A stretch of 64,000 nucleotides of DNA from Mucidula mucida. Lineage: Eukaryota > Basidiomycota > Agaricomycetes > Agaricales > Physalacriaceae. This document shows positions 1 through 11,987 of this stretch, one piece after another. The translations under genes were made by a program, and so were the position numbers. Under the pieces are notes generated by a model. The model was not told where the DNA came from and ran no database searches. It saw nothing but the letters and a program-made list of their open reading frames with translations. Positions within the stretch are counted from its first letter, which is position 1; every line of letters starts with the position of its first letter. The stretch is from the NCBI GenBank assembly GCA_015501055.1, contig JADNYV010000002.1, positions 806,001 to 870,000 on the forward strand, given 5' to 3'.

Positions 1-1588
1 TCTCCGCTCTCGTTTGGAAATGGCCAAGTTCTTACAGGAAACTCTGCGCGAGTCTGGTTTAAAGGCAAATGCGCACATTGTCGGCAGTGATGAGTTCAAG
101 GAGTTCTTCCGCAAGGTACATACGACTTGGCCTTCATCTCCGTTCAGCGCTCATGATTTGAAAGGTTCGGTCAACCGGCGAGTCGCCGTCTGCCACGGAT
201 ATCATCAATGTTGCAAAACTTTTCGATGACGATCTTACCCTGGACAATCTTTCGCGTCCTCAACTCGTGTCAATGTGTCGTTATATGGGCCTGAACGCGT
301 TTGGCACGGACAACTTCCTCCGAGGCGCCATACGATCTCGTCTTCTTCATCTCCGTCGTGACGATAATCTCATCGATTCCGAGGGCGTCGATGAACTATC
401 TACTTCAGAGTTACAGGCAGCTTGTCAATCCCGGGGTATACGGACTGGTGGAATCTCACCTGCCAGGCTTCGGGAGGAATTGGCCACTTGGATTAGTCTT
501 CACTTGCATAACCGCGTTTCTGGTGTCTTACTCGTACTCGGGCGCGCCTTCAACTTTGATAGTAAACCAGGTGATGACGAAGATGGCAAAACTAACGTTA
601 TCAAGAGCTTGGAAAGTGTTTTGAGCGGCCTGCCTGACAATTTGGTTCGTTCCTTTTGTGATTTGTTCAGGAACATTCTGACACTTTTTTCAGCTGAACG
701 AAGCCGAGTTGGAGGTCGATTCCGAGAAGGCCAGTTACAAGCAGAAACTCGAAGTACTGCAGCAGCAGGAAGAACTTATCGAGGACGAGGAGGAACAAGA
801 GCAGAAGGAAGAAGACGCTCGCAGAGCCAAGCGGGAGGCCGCCGAAGTGGAGGCCCAAACCGCTCGCTCTCTTCTGCCTGACTCTGAGGTTCGTTTCTTC
901 GGGCGTCATACTTTACACAACGCAGCTCACAGGTTCGTAGCTCGTGCCTGAAGGCGTCGAGGAGGAGAACGCTCGCATGACCACCGAACAACTCAAGGAG
1001 CTCGCAGAAGCAATGTCCATTCTTTCTGCCAAGTCCAGTGTTTTGAAGGAGCGTGACGAACTGAGGGCTCTCATGGAGGAAAATCTGCAAGCAGAAGAGG
1101 TACGGGTACACAAATTTAGCGCGACGCGTATGCAAACTGAATACTTGAATAGGATCCCAAATCGCCGTCGGGGGCGCTTACGAAACGTATTCGTTCGATG
1201 CTTACGAAAATCGACTCACAGCTGCAGGATTACGACGCTCGTGTTGGAAGTTCGCTTCAGATGATTTCCGCCGATGCGCAGGGGCGTATATCGGTTCAGG
1301 ACTTGGAGAAGGCTTTGGCTGTGATCAAGCACAAGCCAGATGAGGATGTTGGACACGCTGTCATCAACAAACTTGACGTTGACCAAGATGGTTTCGTTGA
1401 GCTTGAACACGTTCTGGGTTTGGTTAAGGAAGAAGGCCTAGGTGTGTTTGGGGACTTTGATCAAGTCTCGTCTTATTGAACAATTTGCAGGCATTGTCAT
1501 GGACGACGAAGCTCAGTCAATCCTCGGCTTAGGACACGAACTCAAAAACTCAAAACCTCGGAAGGAAGACATTGTCCAGGAATCATAA
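1..1588 (+). CDS. LETM1/MDM38 family inner mitochondrial membrane protein, 5' truncated
   Basis: The family acts in the inner mitochondrial membrane in K+/H+ exchange and in membrane association of mitochondrial ribosomes. The window begins inside the gene, so the transit peptide and transmembrane segment are missing. The first exon reads EMAKFLQETLRESGLKANA, and after an intron ending near 162 come DIINVAKLFDDDLTLDNLSR and SMCRYMGLNAFGTDNFLRGA, the LETM1 ribosome-binding core. Further exons encode a charged Q/E-rich coiled coil (about 690-1100) and an EF-hand-like region near 1270-1430 containing DVDQDGFVELEH. The last exon ends with a TAA at 1586-1588. Introns are short with GT-AG borders. 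The family call rests on the core and the EF-hand tail. The exact exon borders between 880 and 1480 are less certain. Confidence 0.88.
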
Positions 1589-1704
1589 TAGAGGCAACCC
1601 GGTTATAGAGGTTTGACTACGTTGAGGATAGAATCATTTAATACATAGCCAAACTCGCCAAGAAATGTGTTGAGATATAATACACGTTCCAAGAAAGTAA
1701 AAAG

Positions 1705-2421
1705 CTAAGTGGGCACTGGTGTCTTGCCTCTGCTACGGGATTGTTTTGACTCCTCCGAATCACTTTCTGAAATCTCCGTGTCCACATCGTAAGTCTCTGC
1801 CCAAAATCTGCCCGCTTGTAATGCCAAGACCCCGGTTAACGCAACGCTGCATATAAGATTACTAGACGCGAGATCGAGGGTCGCGCTTCGCAGAGATTTG
1901 GGGAAGGGATCCATGACTTTATGGGTTGGCAGGGAAGTAAAGGAAGAAAACACGACTGTTCACGTTGAGCGCATGAGCCGTGAGTAAACAACCGGCGCGT
2001 ACCTGGGACAACTGAATACAGATACATGGAAATGGTGGTACCGAACAGGACTGTTGGTCGGTGTGAGACGACGAACGACAGACAGAGGATTGCTCTTACA
2101 GATGCTCCCGCCGTCAAACATGAGATTTCCAGCCTCGCCATCGCGCAGGCTCAAGAGGATAGTGATGGCTCCGATGCCGACGATGACAGCGAGGACGTAG
2201 TACAATTCTGCAGGGCCATTTGCGAGAATAGAATAGTAGGATGCGGCTGTCCATAGGTGCTCGTCGGTGACTGGGGATTTCCAGAGGGTGAGGGAGTCTG
2301 CTGTCCAATGGGTGAAGAGGGAACCTAAGACTGGGATTAGCGGTGTGCTGGCGCTTATTACTCCCAACTCACCAAGCAGAAAGCTGGTCACGCAGACGAC
2401 GAGGCTCGACCTGAAACCCAT
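1705..2421 (-). CDS. SHR3: SHR3-type ER membrane chaperone for amino acid permeases
   Basis: SHR3/Psh3 is an ER membrane chaperone that helps amino acid permeases fold and leave the ER. The protein starts MGFRSSLVVCVTSFLLG and continues, after an in-frame intron, LFTHWTADSLTLWKSPVTDE, HLWTAASYYSILANGPAELY and YVLAVIVGIGAITILLSLRD. Later exons give FGTTISMYLYSVVP, PFPKSLRSATLDLASSNLIC and SVALTGVLALQAGRFWAE, followed by an acidic, serine-rich tail. Four hydrophobic segments match the usual SHR3 topology. At least three introns are needed to join the frames. It is divergent from the RsfS-like gene, with only 30-84 bp between start codons. Confidence 0.88.
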
Positions 2422-2505
2422 ATCGTTACAAGCAAGGTATCAAGCAAAGGGATGCGATCGCTCAAGAAATATTCCAACTCCGATCCATGTGAAAATACAC
2501 TTTCC

Positions 2506-3200
2506 ATGCTTCGTAGACAGTGTGCACAAACACTGCGCTCTCTGTCCTCCACGACGAGCGCGACACCGTGGTTCGTCGACACTGATGTGCCCTCTCCGGC
2601 ACCAGCAAGGCCCGCCAGACCGTCCAATGTGCCGCCTTTACCCGCCGACGTCCCGCCTACCCTGCAAAGTCTGCACGCTGAACTCGCAGGCGTGCCCCAT
2701 CTCGACGCGGAGCATCTCACCGTGTCACGAGCCATGATGTTCATGCCAGGCCCGCCCCTTCCCCTTCGGATGCCCCAGGGTAGGCGGAAACGCGGCGGAA
2801 CGTATCCCGGAGAGTCCATGTACGACACGCCCTGTGGAATCTGGAATTGGATAGTGCTGGCCCAAGTACGCGCGTCTCTAAAACGCGTATTCGTCTGTCT
2901 GACCTGTCCGATAGGTGAAAGAAGGAACTGAAAGCAGAGGCACGATCGAATCTGTCGTGCGCATTGTCAGAAAAATGGTAGGTCGCCAGCCAGTTTCTCA
3001 GTCGCGTTTTAAATCATCCTTTTGTGTAGTTGTTGCAGGTGCAGCCGCCGCTGCCGCTGCCTCCAAATGCAAAGCGGCGCATGCTCAATGACTGGGCCAT
3101 GATCGACGCGGGTGACTTTGCCGTCCACGTCCTCAGCAAGGCCGTGCGGGAAAGACACTTTGTTCGTGACCCGACCAAAGAGACATCTGGCGAATCATAG
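2506..3200 (+). CDS. RsfS/ATP25-N-like mitochondrial ribosome silencing factor
   Basis: The protein resembles the ribosomal silencing factor (oligomerization, DUF143) domain found in bacterial RsfS and at the N-terminus of fungal Atp25. Three exons join cleanly in phase: start to 2865, 2915-2977 and 3039-3200. The conserved core is IWNWIVLAQVKEGTESRGTI in the first two exons and NDWAMIDAGDFAVHVLSKAV in the last. I chose the ATG at 2506 because MLRRQCAQTLRSLSS looks like a mitochondrial targeting peptide. An in-frame ATG lies upstream at 2452 and would leave only 30 bp to SHR3. The RsfS assignment rests on the IDAGDxxVH-type core and is less sure than the reading frame. Confidence 0.66.
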
Positions 3201-3290
3201 TTGGCCTCACTATGCACTTGACCCAGGGGAGTATCCACCAACTTGCGCGTCATACAGGACGTTTTTTCTGCGTCATACCTTTTCACGCTG

Positions 3291-3298
3291 TATAAAAC
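3291..3298 (+). promoter_or_regulatory. TATA box of the small gene at 3343
   Basis: A TATAAAAC sits 52 bp upstream of the ATG at 3343, a normal distance for a basidiomycete TATA promoter. Confidence 0.5.
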
Positions 3299-3342
3299 AT
3301 CCTACATGTTCTGTATTTCTCCTCTGCAATTCAATCTACAAC

Positions 3343-3852
3343 ATGTCTTTGAACGATAGAAACCTCGGCGTCGCAAGCGGTGTTGACATGCACGACGGCA
3401 TCGCTAATCCTACTGAATCCTCCAATAATCCGAACCCCATGGACACGAATTATGTACGATCTGCTTCGAGGACGTCCTTCACTCACATTTATTTTACCAC
3501 CAAGGTCACGGACCCTACCTCGAAGCGACGAGGGGCAGGCGCTGGTCACCACTTCACAGGTGACCGTCAAGCTGCCCGCGCCTTCAGAGAAACCGCCGGC
3601 GTCATTGAAGGGCGCCCGGGGATTATCGAGTCCACGAACATTGACCCTTTGAATGAGCATTCCAATGACAGTACGCACACATTAGACTCAAGTTTTCCAT
3701 GTTCTGATATTCTCTATCTAGACGATGGTTGGGCCAATGCTACCAGGAATCCTGGTACTGCATCGCCCGGTGTCGGCGGGAAAGGTCAATCGACGACAGA
3801 TTCTGCCAAACAAGCTATGGGAAACGTGAAAGAAGTAGTGTTTGGAAAGTAA
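3343..3852 (+). CDS. small hydrophilic unknown protein (CsbD-like tail)
   Basis: I do not recognise this gene firmly. It starts MSLNDRNLGVASGVDMHDG and is rich in N, D, S, G and T. The tail TDSAKQAMGNVKEVVFGK resembles the short helical repeats of CsbD-like stress proteins. An intron probably runs from about 3670 (GTACGCACAC) to the CTAG before the codons for DGWANATRNPG. A second, phase-neutral intron may lie at about 3453-3504. The stop is at 3850-3852. A TATA box 52 bp upstream supports expression. Many small glycine/asparagine-rich stress proteins of basidiomycetes look like this, but no function can be assigned from sequence. Confidence 0.6.
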   Translation: MSLNDRNLGVASGVDMHDGIANPTESSNNPNPMDTNYVRSASRTSFTHIYFTTKVTDPTSKRRGAGAGHHFTGDRQAARAFRETAGVIEGRPGIIESTNIDPLNEHSNDSTHTLDSSFPCSDILYLDDGWANATRNPGTASPGVGGKGQSTTDSAKQAMGNVKEVVFGK

Positions 3853-4034
3853 TTGGGAACTTGTGCGCTACTTGAAAGAAATCGCTGTGTATTTGTATCT
3901 TCGTGTATCAATTTATTCTGCAATGTGAAATTATGAACCAAAGTTATATAAAAAGCATGATAGCAATATGACAGCGTCAACAATAAGTATTCCAGACAAG
4001 CTTGCAAGCAAGAACGAACGAAGACAATTCATTA

Positions 4035-6021
4035 TCAATGATTCTGTGTGGGCAATGGAACTGGCATAGTCATAGAAGAATATCCAAATCCAGCGCCACG
4101 TCCAGCCAAGCCAGGACTGGAGCTAACGTCGGAGAGGGCAGCAGGAGGTAACATTTGCATATACACTGGGGTGAGATAAGGAAAATGCCCTGGAGGGGGT
4201 GACGTTGGAGGCGAAGTTGCAGGAGGAGGATGACCACCCATCACAAAAAATGCTGGAGTTACGGTAGGAACGGGGGATGCAGTCCTCTTTGAGGTAGGCG
4301 GCGTAGGCGCTGGAATATACCCATGAGGATACATAGGCGACGATCGTGGCTTATGGTGCCGCCTATGGTGCCCGTTGGTGGTATTAGTACGGCGTCGCGA
4401 TGTCTGCGGAGGTGGGGTGCGGCGTTGAGAGGTTTCTGTGTCAGGAAATATGACGAAGCTCCTCCTGTGGCGTTGATTTTGTCGTCTCGCGGTTCTCGAT
4501 GCGGTAGTGGCTGATCCAGAGATGATGGATAGCGGAGGCGTCGCGGACCCACCGGAACTAAGCAAGTCGACGGGATCACCTCCGGGTGAGGCCCAACTAG
4601 TATCAGCCTGTTTGTTGTCCCTCAACTTCACCTGGGCTGAGCCTTGTACACCTATAATCTGGTTTTTCCCGGTATACCACGGTCGCATCGGCTTGCGAAC
4701 TGGGACGTGAACCAGCACCTTGTCCTCTCTTCCTTCTTTTGTAGCCCATTTCCACGTCCATGCACCTCGTTTTAAACCTGGAAGATAATCAGATGTCACG
4801 CGCTCTGAAGCTATCCAGGGCATGTCATAAAGAGTAGAAAAGAACCGATGAATGGGATTGAGCTCCGTCTCAAAGGATGGTTCGCTCCCATTACCCCCAC
4901 TGCTTGTACCCTCTTGCTTAGAAAACGACATACGTCGATAGTCTTCCGCAAGGGGTGGATGGGCTTGATAGGAAGCAGGATGACTATGAACGTCACCGGG
5001 GCCCGGGGGAGATGGTGATACATGGGAATGTCTGGAAGGATGGGGCGAGAGAAGGGTGGAACCTTGTCTTTGTGAAGGATGAGGGGATAACACGGGGGGA
5101 GGAGGTGGTGGGACCGAAGTTGGGCGTGAATAAGGCCTGCTGGCTGATTGCGGTAGGGCTGAATCTCGCGTGTAATCGACAGGAATTTCGGTGGGCGACG
5201 GAGCATAGCTTTCGACGACACGAGGACCGTTTGGTCGAAGACGTGCTTCTTGCCGTTTCCTTTGCACGTCTCCCGAGGCAAGAGCCTCTGGAATCTCATT
5301 GACCGTCAGATGAAAAGGGCGCGCTGCAGGCATGCTGGTCCGCTATAGGCGTCGGAGGGTGGACATGTACTGGGGAAGCGTATTGCCCGTCTGATGGCTC
5401 CCACTGCCTTCTTCGGTTATAGCTCCCCGAAATACGGCTGTCTAGGTTCACGACGTCTGAAAGCGCGCTTTACGTTGGTGACAAACCCGCCAACAAAGCG
5501 ACGTTTTGGTTTGGGCGTCTTGTTGACAACATGGAGACCAAGCCTGTTCTGGGAGATATCATCGTCGACATGGACAAACTCTTCATCGAGGTCATGGGCA
5601 TTGAGTGGACGAAGAGCAGGTACCGGTGACGGGAGACCAGAAATTGGCTCTATGGGAGGAGGTGGTGGATTTTGCTGAGATTGGAGTACCCAAGAACGAG
5701 TGCTAGCTTGACTGTTGAAGGAATGAGAGCCCCGAGAACGACGAACATCGAGAGGACGATACTGTGAGGCGAGTCGCGAACGTTTTCCGACATGGGGGGA
5801 GAGAGCAAGAAGCACCAGAGTTGGCCAGCAGCTTAAGCACCGTCATTTACGTCAAGATCATATGAAGTGGTGAGGCCATGCCGCGAAGACGTGTCTAAGC
5901 CTCGTGTCAGTCCATTGACGCGTTGAAAACGCGTTGTTTGCCGTGATGAGTTGCCGCTTCCACGAACACTTTGGACGCTGGCAGAACGTCGGGGAATCGT
6001 CTCGACACTCCGCACCGGCAC
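4035..6021 (-). CDS. proline-rich unknown protein, basidiomycete type
   Basis: The long 3' exon (4035 to about 5335) encodes a Pro/Ser/Arg/His-rich protein with one ordered-looking segment, MPWIASERVTSDYLPGLKRG followed by WTWKWATKEGREDKV. Two upstream exons on the same strand give NAHDLDEEFVHVDDDIS and PKRRFVGGFVTNVKRAFRRR (about 5440-5775) and an N-terminal MPVRSVETIPRRSASVQS (from 6021). A GTAAAT donor near 5840 and a CAG acceptor near 5765 join the first two. The join to the last exon is unsettled: one intron of about 100 bases ending just before the ATG at 5333 works in phase, but a base error is also possible. The FVGGFV-type basic segment recurs in basidiomycete unknown proteins. No catalytic motif is visible. 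Confidence 0.6.
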
Positions 6022-6055
6022 TAACCGAGGTCACATGATATCCACATTTGGTATC

Positions 6056-6085
6056 GAAGATTCTCCACTCTTCGATACCTTCGAA
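6056..6085 (+). promoter_or_regulatory. candidate heat shock element upstream of HSP70
   Basis: GAA-GA-TTC at 6056-6063 is followed by TTC at 6071-6073 and TTC-GAA at 6080-6085. Several GAA/TTC units in this space match the inverted nGAAn logic of heat shock factor sites. They lie about 125-155 bp before the HSP70 ATG. An AT-rich TAATATTTA follows at about 6092. Confidence 0.45.
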
Positions 6086-6209
6086 GTAAGGTAATATTTA
6101 AGGCGGTCCAGCACGTCACCTTCTTTACTTTTCTTTCTTTTCCCAATCTTCAAAACTAGGTCAGCTCCTGCTCTCATCGCCCCTTCGTCTCTCATCGTTC
6201 GCAGACAGA

Positions 6210-8464
6210 ATGTCGTCCTCAAAAGCTATTGGTATTGACTTGGGTACCACCTACTCGTAAGTGCCTCCTGCTGTGTAGTTTTCCTATTTTTTCTAATTTT
6301 TTTTCTTTTACAGTTGCGTCGGTGTCTGGCAGAACGACCGTGTTGAGATCATCGCCAACGACCAGGGTAACCGTACGACACCCTCCTACGTCTCGTTCTC
6401 CGACAATGAGCGTCTCATCGGTGATGCCGCAAAGAATCAAGTCGCCATGAACCCTGTCAACACGTAAGTTTCGCAATCTTGTTCAACGTAGCGCGTACTG
6501 ATCATCTTCGATTAGCGTGTTCGACGCCAACGTCTCATCGGTCGCAAGTTTTCGGATGCTGAAGTGCAGTCGGATATGAAGCACTTCCCCTTCAAGGTTT
6601 TGACAAGGGTGGAAAGCCTTACATCCAGGTCGAGTACCGCGGCGAGAACAAGGAATTTGTGAGTCTGCGCCCTTATGTTTTGTGGATATCGGCTGATTGT
6701 GCATCTAGTCTCCTGAAGAAATCTCGTCCATGGTCCTCCTCAAGATGAAGGAGACTGCAGAGTCCTACCTCGGCACCACGGTCAACAATGCCGTGGTCAC
6801 CGTCCCTGCCTACTTTAACGACTCCCAGCGTCAGGCTACAAAGGATGCTGGTACCATTTCGGGCATGAACGTTCTCCGTATCATCAACGAACCTACCGCT
6901 GCTGCCATCGCGTACGGTCTTGACAAGAAAGTCACTGGCGAGCGCAACGTTCTTATCTTCGATCTCGGAGGTGGAACTTTTGATGTTTCCCTGTTGACCA
7001 TCGAGGAGGGTATCTTCGAAGTCAAGGCCACCGCCGGTGACACTCACTTGGGTGGTGAGGACTTTGACAACCGTCTCGTCAACCACTTTGTCCAGGAGTT
7101 CAAGCGCAAGAACAAGAAGGGTATGTCTATCTTATCTAATCTCGCATCAATATCTAACTTGATCTTCTAGACCTGTCGTCCAACTTGCGCGCTCTCCGTC
7201 GTCTGCGCACTGCTTGCGAGCGTGCCAAGCGCACTCTCTCCTCTGCTGCTCAGACCTCCATTGAAATTGACTCTCTGTATGAGGGTATCGACTTCTACAC
7301 CTCCCTCACTCGTGCTCGTTTCGAAGAGTTGTGCCAGGACCTCTTCCGTGGCACTCTCGACCCCGTCGAGAAGGTTCTCCGTGACTCCAAGATCGACAAT
7401 CCAACGTGCACGAGATCGTCTTGGTCGGTGGCTCAACTCGTATCCCCCGTATCGTCAAGCTGGTGTCGACTTCTTCAATGGCAAGGAGCCCAACAAGAGC
7501 ATCAACCCCGACGAGGCCGTCGCCTACGGTGCTGCTGTCCAGGCCGCCATTCTTTCCGGTGACACTTCCGAGAAGACGCAGGACCTCCTGCTTTTAGATG
7601 TTGCCCCCTTATCCCTCGGGTAAGTTGTATTCTTCTACGATTTGAACATGTACTGATTTTCATTTCAGATCGAGACCGCCGGTGGTGTCATGACTGCCCT
7701 CATTAAGCGAAACACCACTGTCCCAACTAAGAAGTCGGAGACCTTCTCTACTTACGCCGACAACCAACCCGGTGTACTCATCCAGGTCTTCGAGGGTGAA
7801 CGTGCTCGCACCAAGGACAACAATTTGCTCGGCAAGTTCGAACTTTCTGGCATTCCTCCTGCACCCCGTGGTGTTCCTCAAATCGAGGTCACCTTTGACA
7901 TTGACGCCAATGGTATTTTGAACGTTTCTGCTCACGACAAGACCACCGGCAAATCAAATCGCATCACCATCACCAACGACAAGGGTCGTCTATCCAAGGA
8001 AGATATCGAGCGCATGGTCAACGAGGCCGAGAAGTACAAGGGTAAGTCGCTTCTTTCGCAATGCCTATCAATCTTACTGATTCGCTCTTTTAGCTGAGGA
8101 TGAGGCTGCTGCTGCTCGCATCACTGCCAAGAACGGTCTCGAATCATATGCCTACAACCTCCGCAACTCGATGACCGACGAGAAGCTTGCCGACAAATTT
8201 GACGCTGCTGACAAGTCGAAGCTGGAGACCTCTGTCAACGAGACCATCTCATGGCTTGACAGCTCACAAGAGGCATCGAAGGAGGAGTACGAGGAGAAGC
8301 AAAAGGAGTTGGAGGCTGTTGCCAACCCCATCATGCAGAAGCTCTATGGCGCTGCTGGTGCAGGTGGTGCTCCAGGCGGCTTCCCTGGCGCTGGCGGCGC
8401 AGCCCCTGGTGGCTTCCCTGGCGGTGCAAGCGAGGATGGCCCCAGCGTCGAAGAGGTTGACTAA
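6210..8464 (+). CDS. HSP70: cytosolic HSP70 chaperone (SSA type), with five single-base frame breaks
   Basis: ATP-dependent cytosolic chaperone. Exon 1 gives [16 protein letters not shown], the phosphate-binding loop. Later exons carry [43 protein letters not shown] and the substrate domain. The protein ends with a GGFPGA-rich lid tail and the EEVD co-chaperone tetrapeptide that marks cytosolic forms. Seven exons fit: 6210-6256, 6314-6463, 6516-6658, 6709-7120, 7171-7619, 7669-8041 and 8094-8464. Their sum is 1945 nt. The frame breaks near 6530, 6599, 7399, 7467 and at the acceptor at 7668, each by loss of one base. Adding five gives 1950 nt, or 649 residues, the normal length for this family. 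All other positions are highly conserved, so these look like consensus errors and not a dead gene. Confidence 0.96.
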
Positions 8465-8853
8465 ACTTTCGTCGTTTTGCTTCTCACTCTGGACTAACGA
8501 TCTCATGGCACCAATAATGACACGTTGTATATGCTAGCATTTTTAGATAAAAAGTTGTATTTTATTAAATCGCATGTTTCTTTTTGCTGCAGCAATCTTG
8601 TATTCAACGTGCCAATTTCGCCGATCGTCTCTTTATTACTCACTGTGCTCAAGAACGGTGTGTATATGCATGAGATCAAATAAATCGGTGATGTGGCGCA
8701 TAATGAACTAACGGCTTGAACTGCTGTCGTAAGTACTGCAATTGGATAGCTGAAGCGGAGAAATTTGATAAGCACGTATATTTATCATTACCAAATTGAG
8801 CTCGAGACAATAGGAATGAATTTGGACAAGTCAATCAATGCTCGAATCGAAAC
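8465..8853. other. convergent intergenic stretch
   Basis: This lies between the HSP70 and PhoD stop codons and probably holds both 3' UTRs. I see no ORF with protein-like composition and no repeat. Confidence 0.6.
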
Positions 8854-11800
8854 TTAAGCACCATCGGAGCCATTGGACTTCAAGACGCCTGCAAGAACGC
8901 TGCCACCCGCAACCGGACGGGCCAACTTGTTTCCCCCGGCGTTGACTGCGAACTGAGCGCTCGCAAAGCCATTGAGATTCGCATTGCCTGAGGTAAGTGA
9001 TCGTGGCGCAACTTATCAAAGTCTATTGAATCGGACTCACTAGTATCGTTCATTGCATAATAGGTGGCAGACAATTCTCGGCACTAACCCGAAGGGTGAA
9101 GAACCCTCGGTATGAGCCCTCACTCCACTGTAAATCCGCGTTTTCGGCGACAAGGACCTGAGAAATCAAATCTGCCTTCGCGGGAGAGATACCCTGTCCG
9201 AACGAGGAGGTTGAGGTCACGGCTGTACCTGCAAACTCTACCCCAATTGCACCTTCCCCCGATGTCGGATCGTACCTGCAATCAGTAGATGAGATCCCAA
9301 CCTGCGGAACGAACATGGAGGCATGACTGACGTCGTCGTATCGTTCGGGTCTAATAATGTTGGGGGTCAGACATAGTGCATGGAATACCAAAAGAGGCGG
9401 CGTACAAGCAAGATCAGAGACCCAGTTAGCGTGACTATCACCGGCTAGGATAACGGTGTTACTTATGTCGTTATCATACAAATAGTCCAGCACGCGACGT
9501 CTGTTCGCTCTATATCCGTCCCATGCGTCCTGATAGAGAAATCAATTGAAGGATCAGTCGGATTGAGAGGCTTTTCCGGGCATACGAGATCGACTGTGGG
9601 CTAATGAGGCGCAAAGCCACAATCAATCCGCGAGAACGCGATCGCACTTACAAGTGTCATTACCCAAGTTGAGTTGAGTGAATACGATCTGTTGGCTAGG
9701 CCCGTTTCAGATTTGCTATCAACACGGCTCGGACATGAGGGAGTTCATTCACCCAACTATTCGCCAGATAGCTCCGCGTGCTTGGGACTCTGAAAGAGTG
9801 CGAAAGAACCCTGTGGGGCGTTGTTACGTTGAAGGTGTATCTAGAGAGAGAACTAACACGTTTCCTGAGCTGCCCCCATCAAGGATCTGTTTTCGAATGC
9901 GGCAATGGTATTGACAACTAGAAGACATGTTGGTTCGGCTGCGTGACGTACCAAGGAAGACGAATGCTTACATTCTGTCGGTAATCAGCTCATATTTCGC
10001 CATCAAAGCAAGGAACCCTCACCGGTGTTATAGTAAACCTTCGAAGTACTGAGTCAGTTCAGGGCATTGATGCTCATTTCATTGCATCTCTCACGTCAGT
10101 CAAATCTCGGTCGTACTGCCCTGCGCAATGTTAACCTGGAAGAACCGGATCACGCGTCCTCGACTGACGAGTGTCGAGCATGGTTAAATCCATGAGTTTG
10201 CCGATTCGAAAGTTCCTCCATATGCGAAGCTGATCGTCAGGAGCGACCCGTCTAATGGGCATCCATTCATGATAGGCCCGTATGGCAGCTAATTTCCTGT
10301 CTGTGAAACATGCGCCCGATTCTGAAAAAGAACATCCTAGTGTAGTATCGTTCGAGTCTGCTGTTCCGGCTTTCCTGAGAGATATGATAAATATAGCAGT
10401 GCAGCTGTATGTTTGAGCTCTAGACGAACCAGGCGTTGTCGGCGACCTAGGGCGAGATTTGTGAAGTGAGAAGCGCAACATACTGGAACGCCTAGATGCA
10501 TACCTCGTGATCGTCCTTCGGCGGTTCCATGGAATTTTAGTATATTTAGACGTAGAAGTGTTGTAGCAGCGCACCCTAGCGGAGCGGACAACATGATTAC
10601 CAACGCAGATGAAGATAGTTGGATCTCACATACCATACGACAATCCACGGAGCGCTTTCATGGGCAGTTCGGAGACTGGTATCAGTTCTGTATTGGTTCA
10701 TGCGCTGACGATAATCGTGGATCGTGGCCAGCTCTCTGCCTAATGTTTGACGGCCAATCGACGCCCTAAAATTTACAGCATGGCAGAGCGCGCAGGATTG
10801 AATATGTTTGCTGCGCACCCGTTTCCTATAGACTCGTATATCTAGGAGGCAAATCAGTACGTTGAACAAGTAAAGTTATCAACGAACATAATCGCCAAGG
10901 TGTATGAAGAAGTCGGTCTCGGTTTTTTGGGCGGCGTATCCATAAGCATTGAACCACCCTAGAGAAAACGGCATGTTTTCAAGATATGGAGCTATAGATA
11001 GAATGCGCAAACGCACCAGCTTGATACTGGGAGCACGAAAACACGGCCAGGGTTAGTGGATTGCCACCGTTTATATCATGAGGTGAAGCTGGATATCTAT
11101 CATTGGACTCTTGTATATTGTTGAAGTCACGAGCCATACACACCATCAGGATGGGGAAGCGTCCTCGTTTTGCCAATTGTACTAACTGTAGTAGGATCAG
11201 TACAATCTGAGAACTGAAAGAAATATCTTGTATCAGCGGCGAGACCAGTAGCCTCGACCTTGACAGTCCAATCGACATCATAACTTGTGAACGCGTTTCC
11301 CACATCAACCACCTCGGATAGGTCTGAAGACGCAGAAATCTTGTACGAGAGGCAAATCGGCGCGCTTTGGTCGGGAAACGCGCCGTCGGATGTGAGTGGC
11401 TCTGCGCGCGTCCACAAAAGGACAGAGGTGTCCAAAGGATCACCCTAGTCGAGGTCTCAATTTACATTCCGGTAATAACCTGAGAATCGAGCGTACACTG
11501 GCGACTAAAGCCCAATTGAGAGTTTATCTTCCAATGAAGGTAGTCGCTTACCAGAGTGTGTAAAATTAAATCCACCATTCCAGATATATGGGGTCTGTTT
11601 GGGTGGCTATATTGGGCAGAATAGCAGTCCAAGAACACAATCAACTCACATTGCTGAAGTCGCCTCCGTAGAACGTTGGATAATGATTATCCTCGAAAGC
11701 CTGCGCGTCCCCTAGTTGGCGACGAACATGTTCAAGATGACGCTTTTGAATGACTGTGGTGTTATACGCCAGCTGTATACAGCTAGTGGTCAGCGAGAGG

Positions 11801-11942
11801 TGATAACGATAAGTAGTACAGTTAACATGCCTTGGAACCACCGAAAGGAGATCCATAAACCAGATTTCTATCGAGTAGCTGGGTCGCAGCTGTTCCAACC
11901 AAGAAAAAAAGCGCTGACGTGAAGGATAATGAGGCGAATCAT
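8854..11942 (-). CDS. phoD: secreted PhoD-type alkaline phosphatase / phosphodiesterase
   Basis: This is a PhoD-like metallophosphatase with many introns, read from 11942 down to a TAA at 8854-8856. The N-terminus MIRLIILHVSAFFLG is a signal peptide, so the enzyme is likely exported. In order the exons give FNFTHSG, DTSVLLWTRAEPL (the PhoD N-terminal domain), LTLAVFSCSQYQAG, WFNAYGYAAQKTETDFFIHL then GDYV, DDHE and ADNAW. They continue with AAIRAYHEWMPIRRVAPDDQ, NFRIGKLMDLTMLDTRQ, RSLMGAAQET, RTLSESQARGAIWRI, QQIVFTQLNLG, NTVILAGDSHANWVSDLA and a C-terminal PVAGGSVLAGVLKSNGSDGA. The GDY, DDHE and GDSHAN metal-ligand blocks are all present. One junction, after MLDTRQ near 10160, lacks a GT donor; a lost G would restore it. 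Exon borders at the 5' end are approximate. Confidence 0.9.
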
Positions 11943-11987
11943 CGTACGGGTTTCGTACTACTACTAGACTTGGCCTATCTTCCGCGC

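Noticed and set aside
2388..2828. Minus-strand ORF of 146 codons
   Set aside because: It overlaps the conserved RsfS-like exons antisense and overlaps the SHR3 start; no family resemblance.
6210..8464. HSP70 as a pseudogene
   Set aside because: All breaks are one-base losses in otherwise perfectly conserved exons and the corrected length is exactly normal, so sequence error is more likely.
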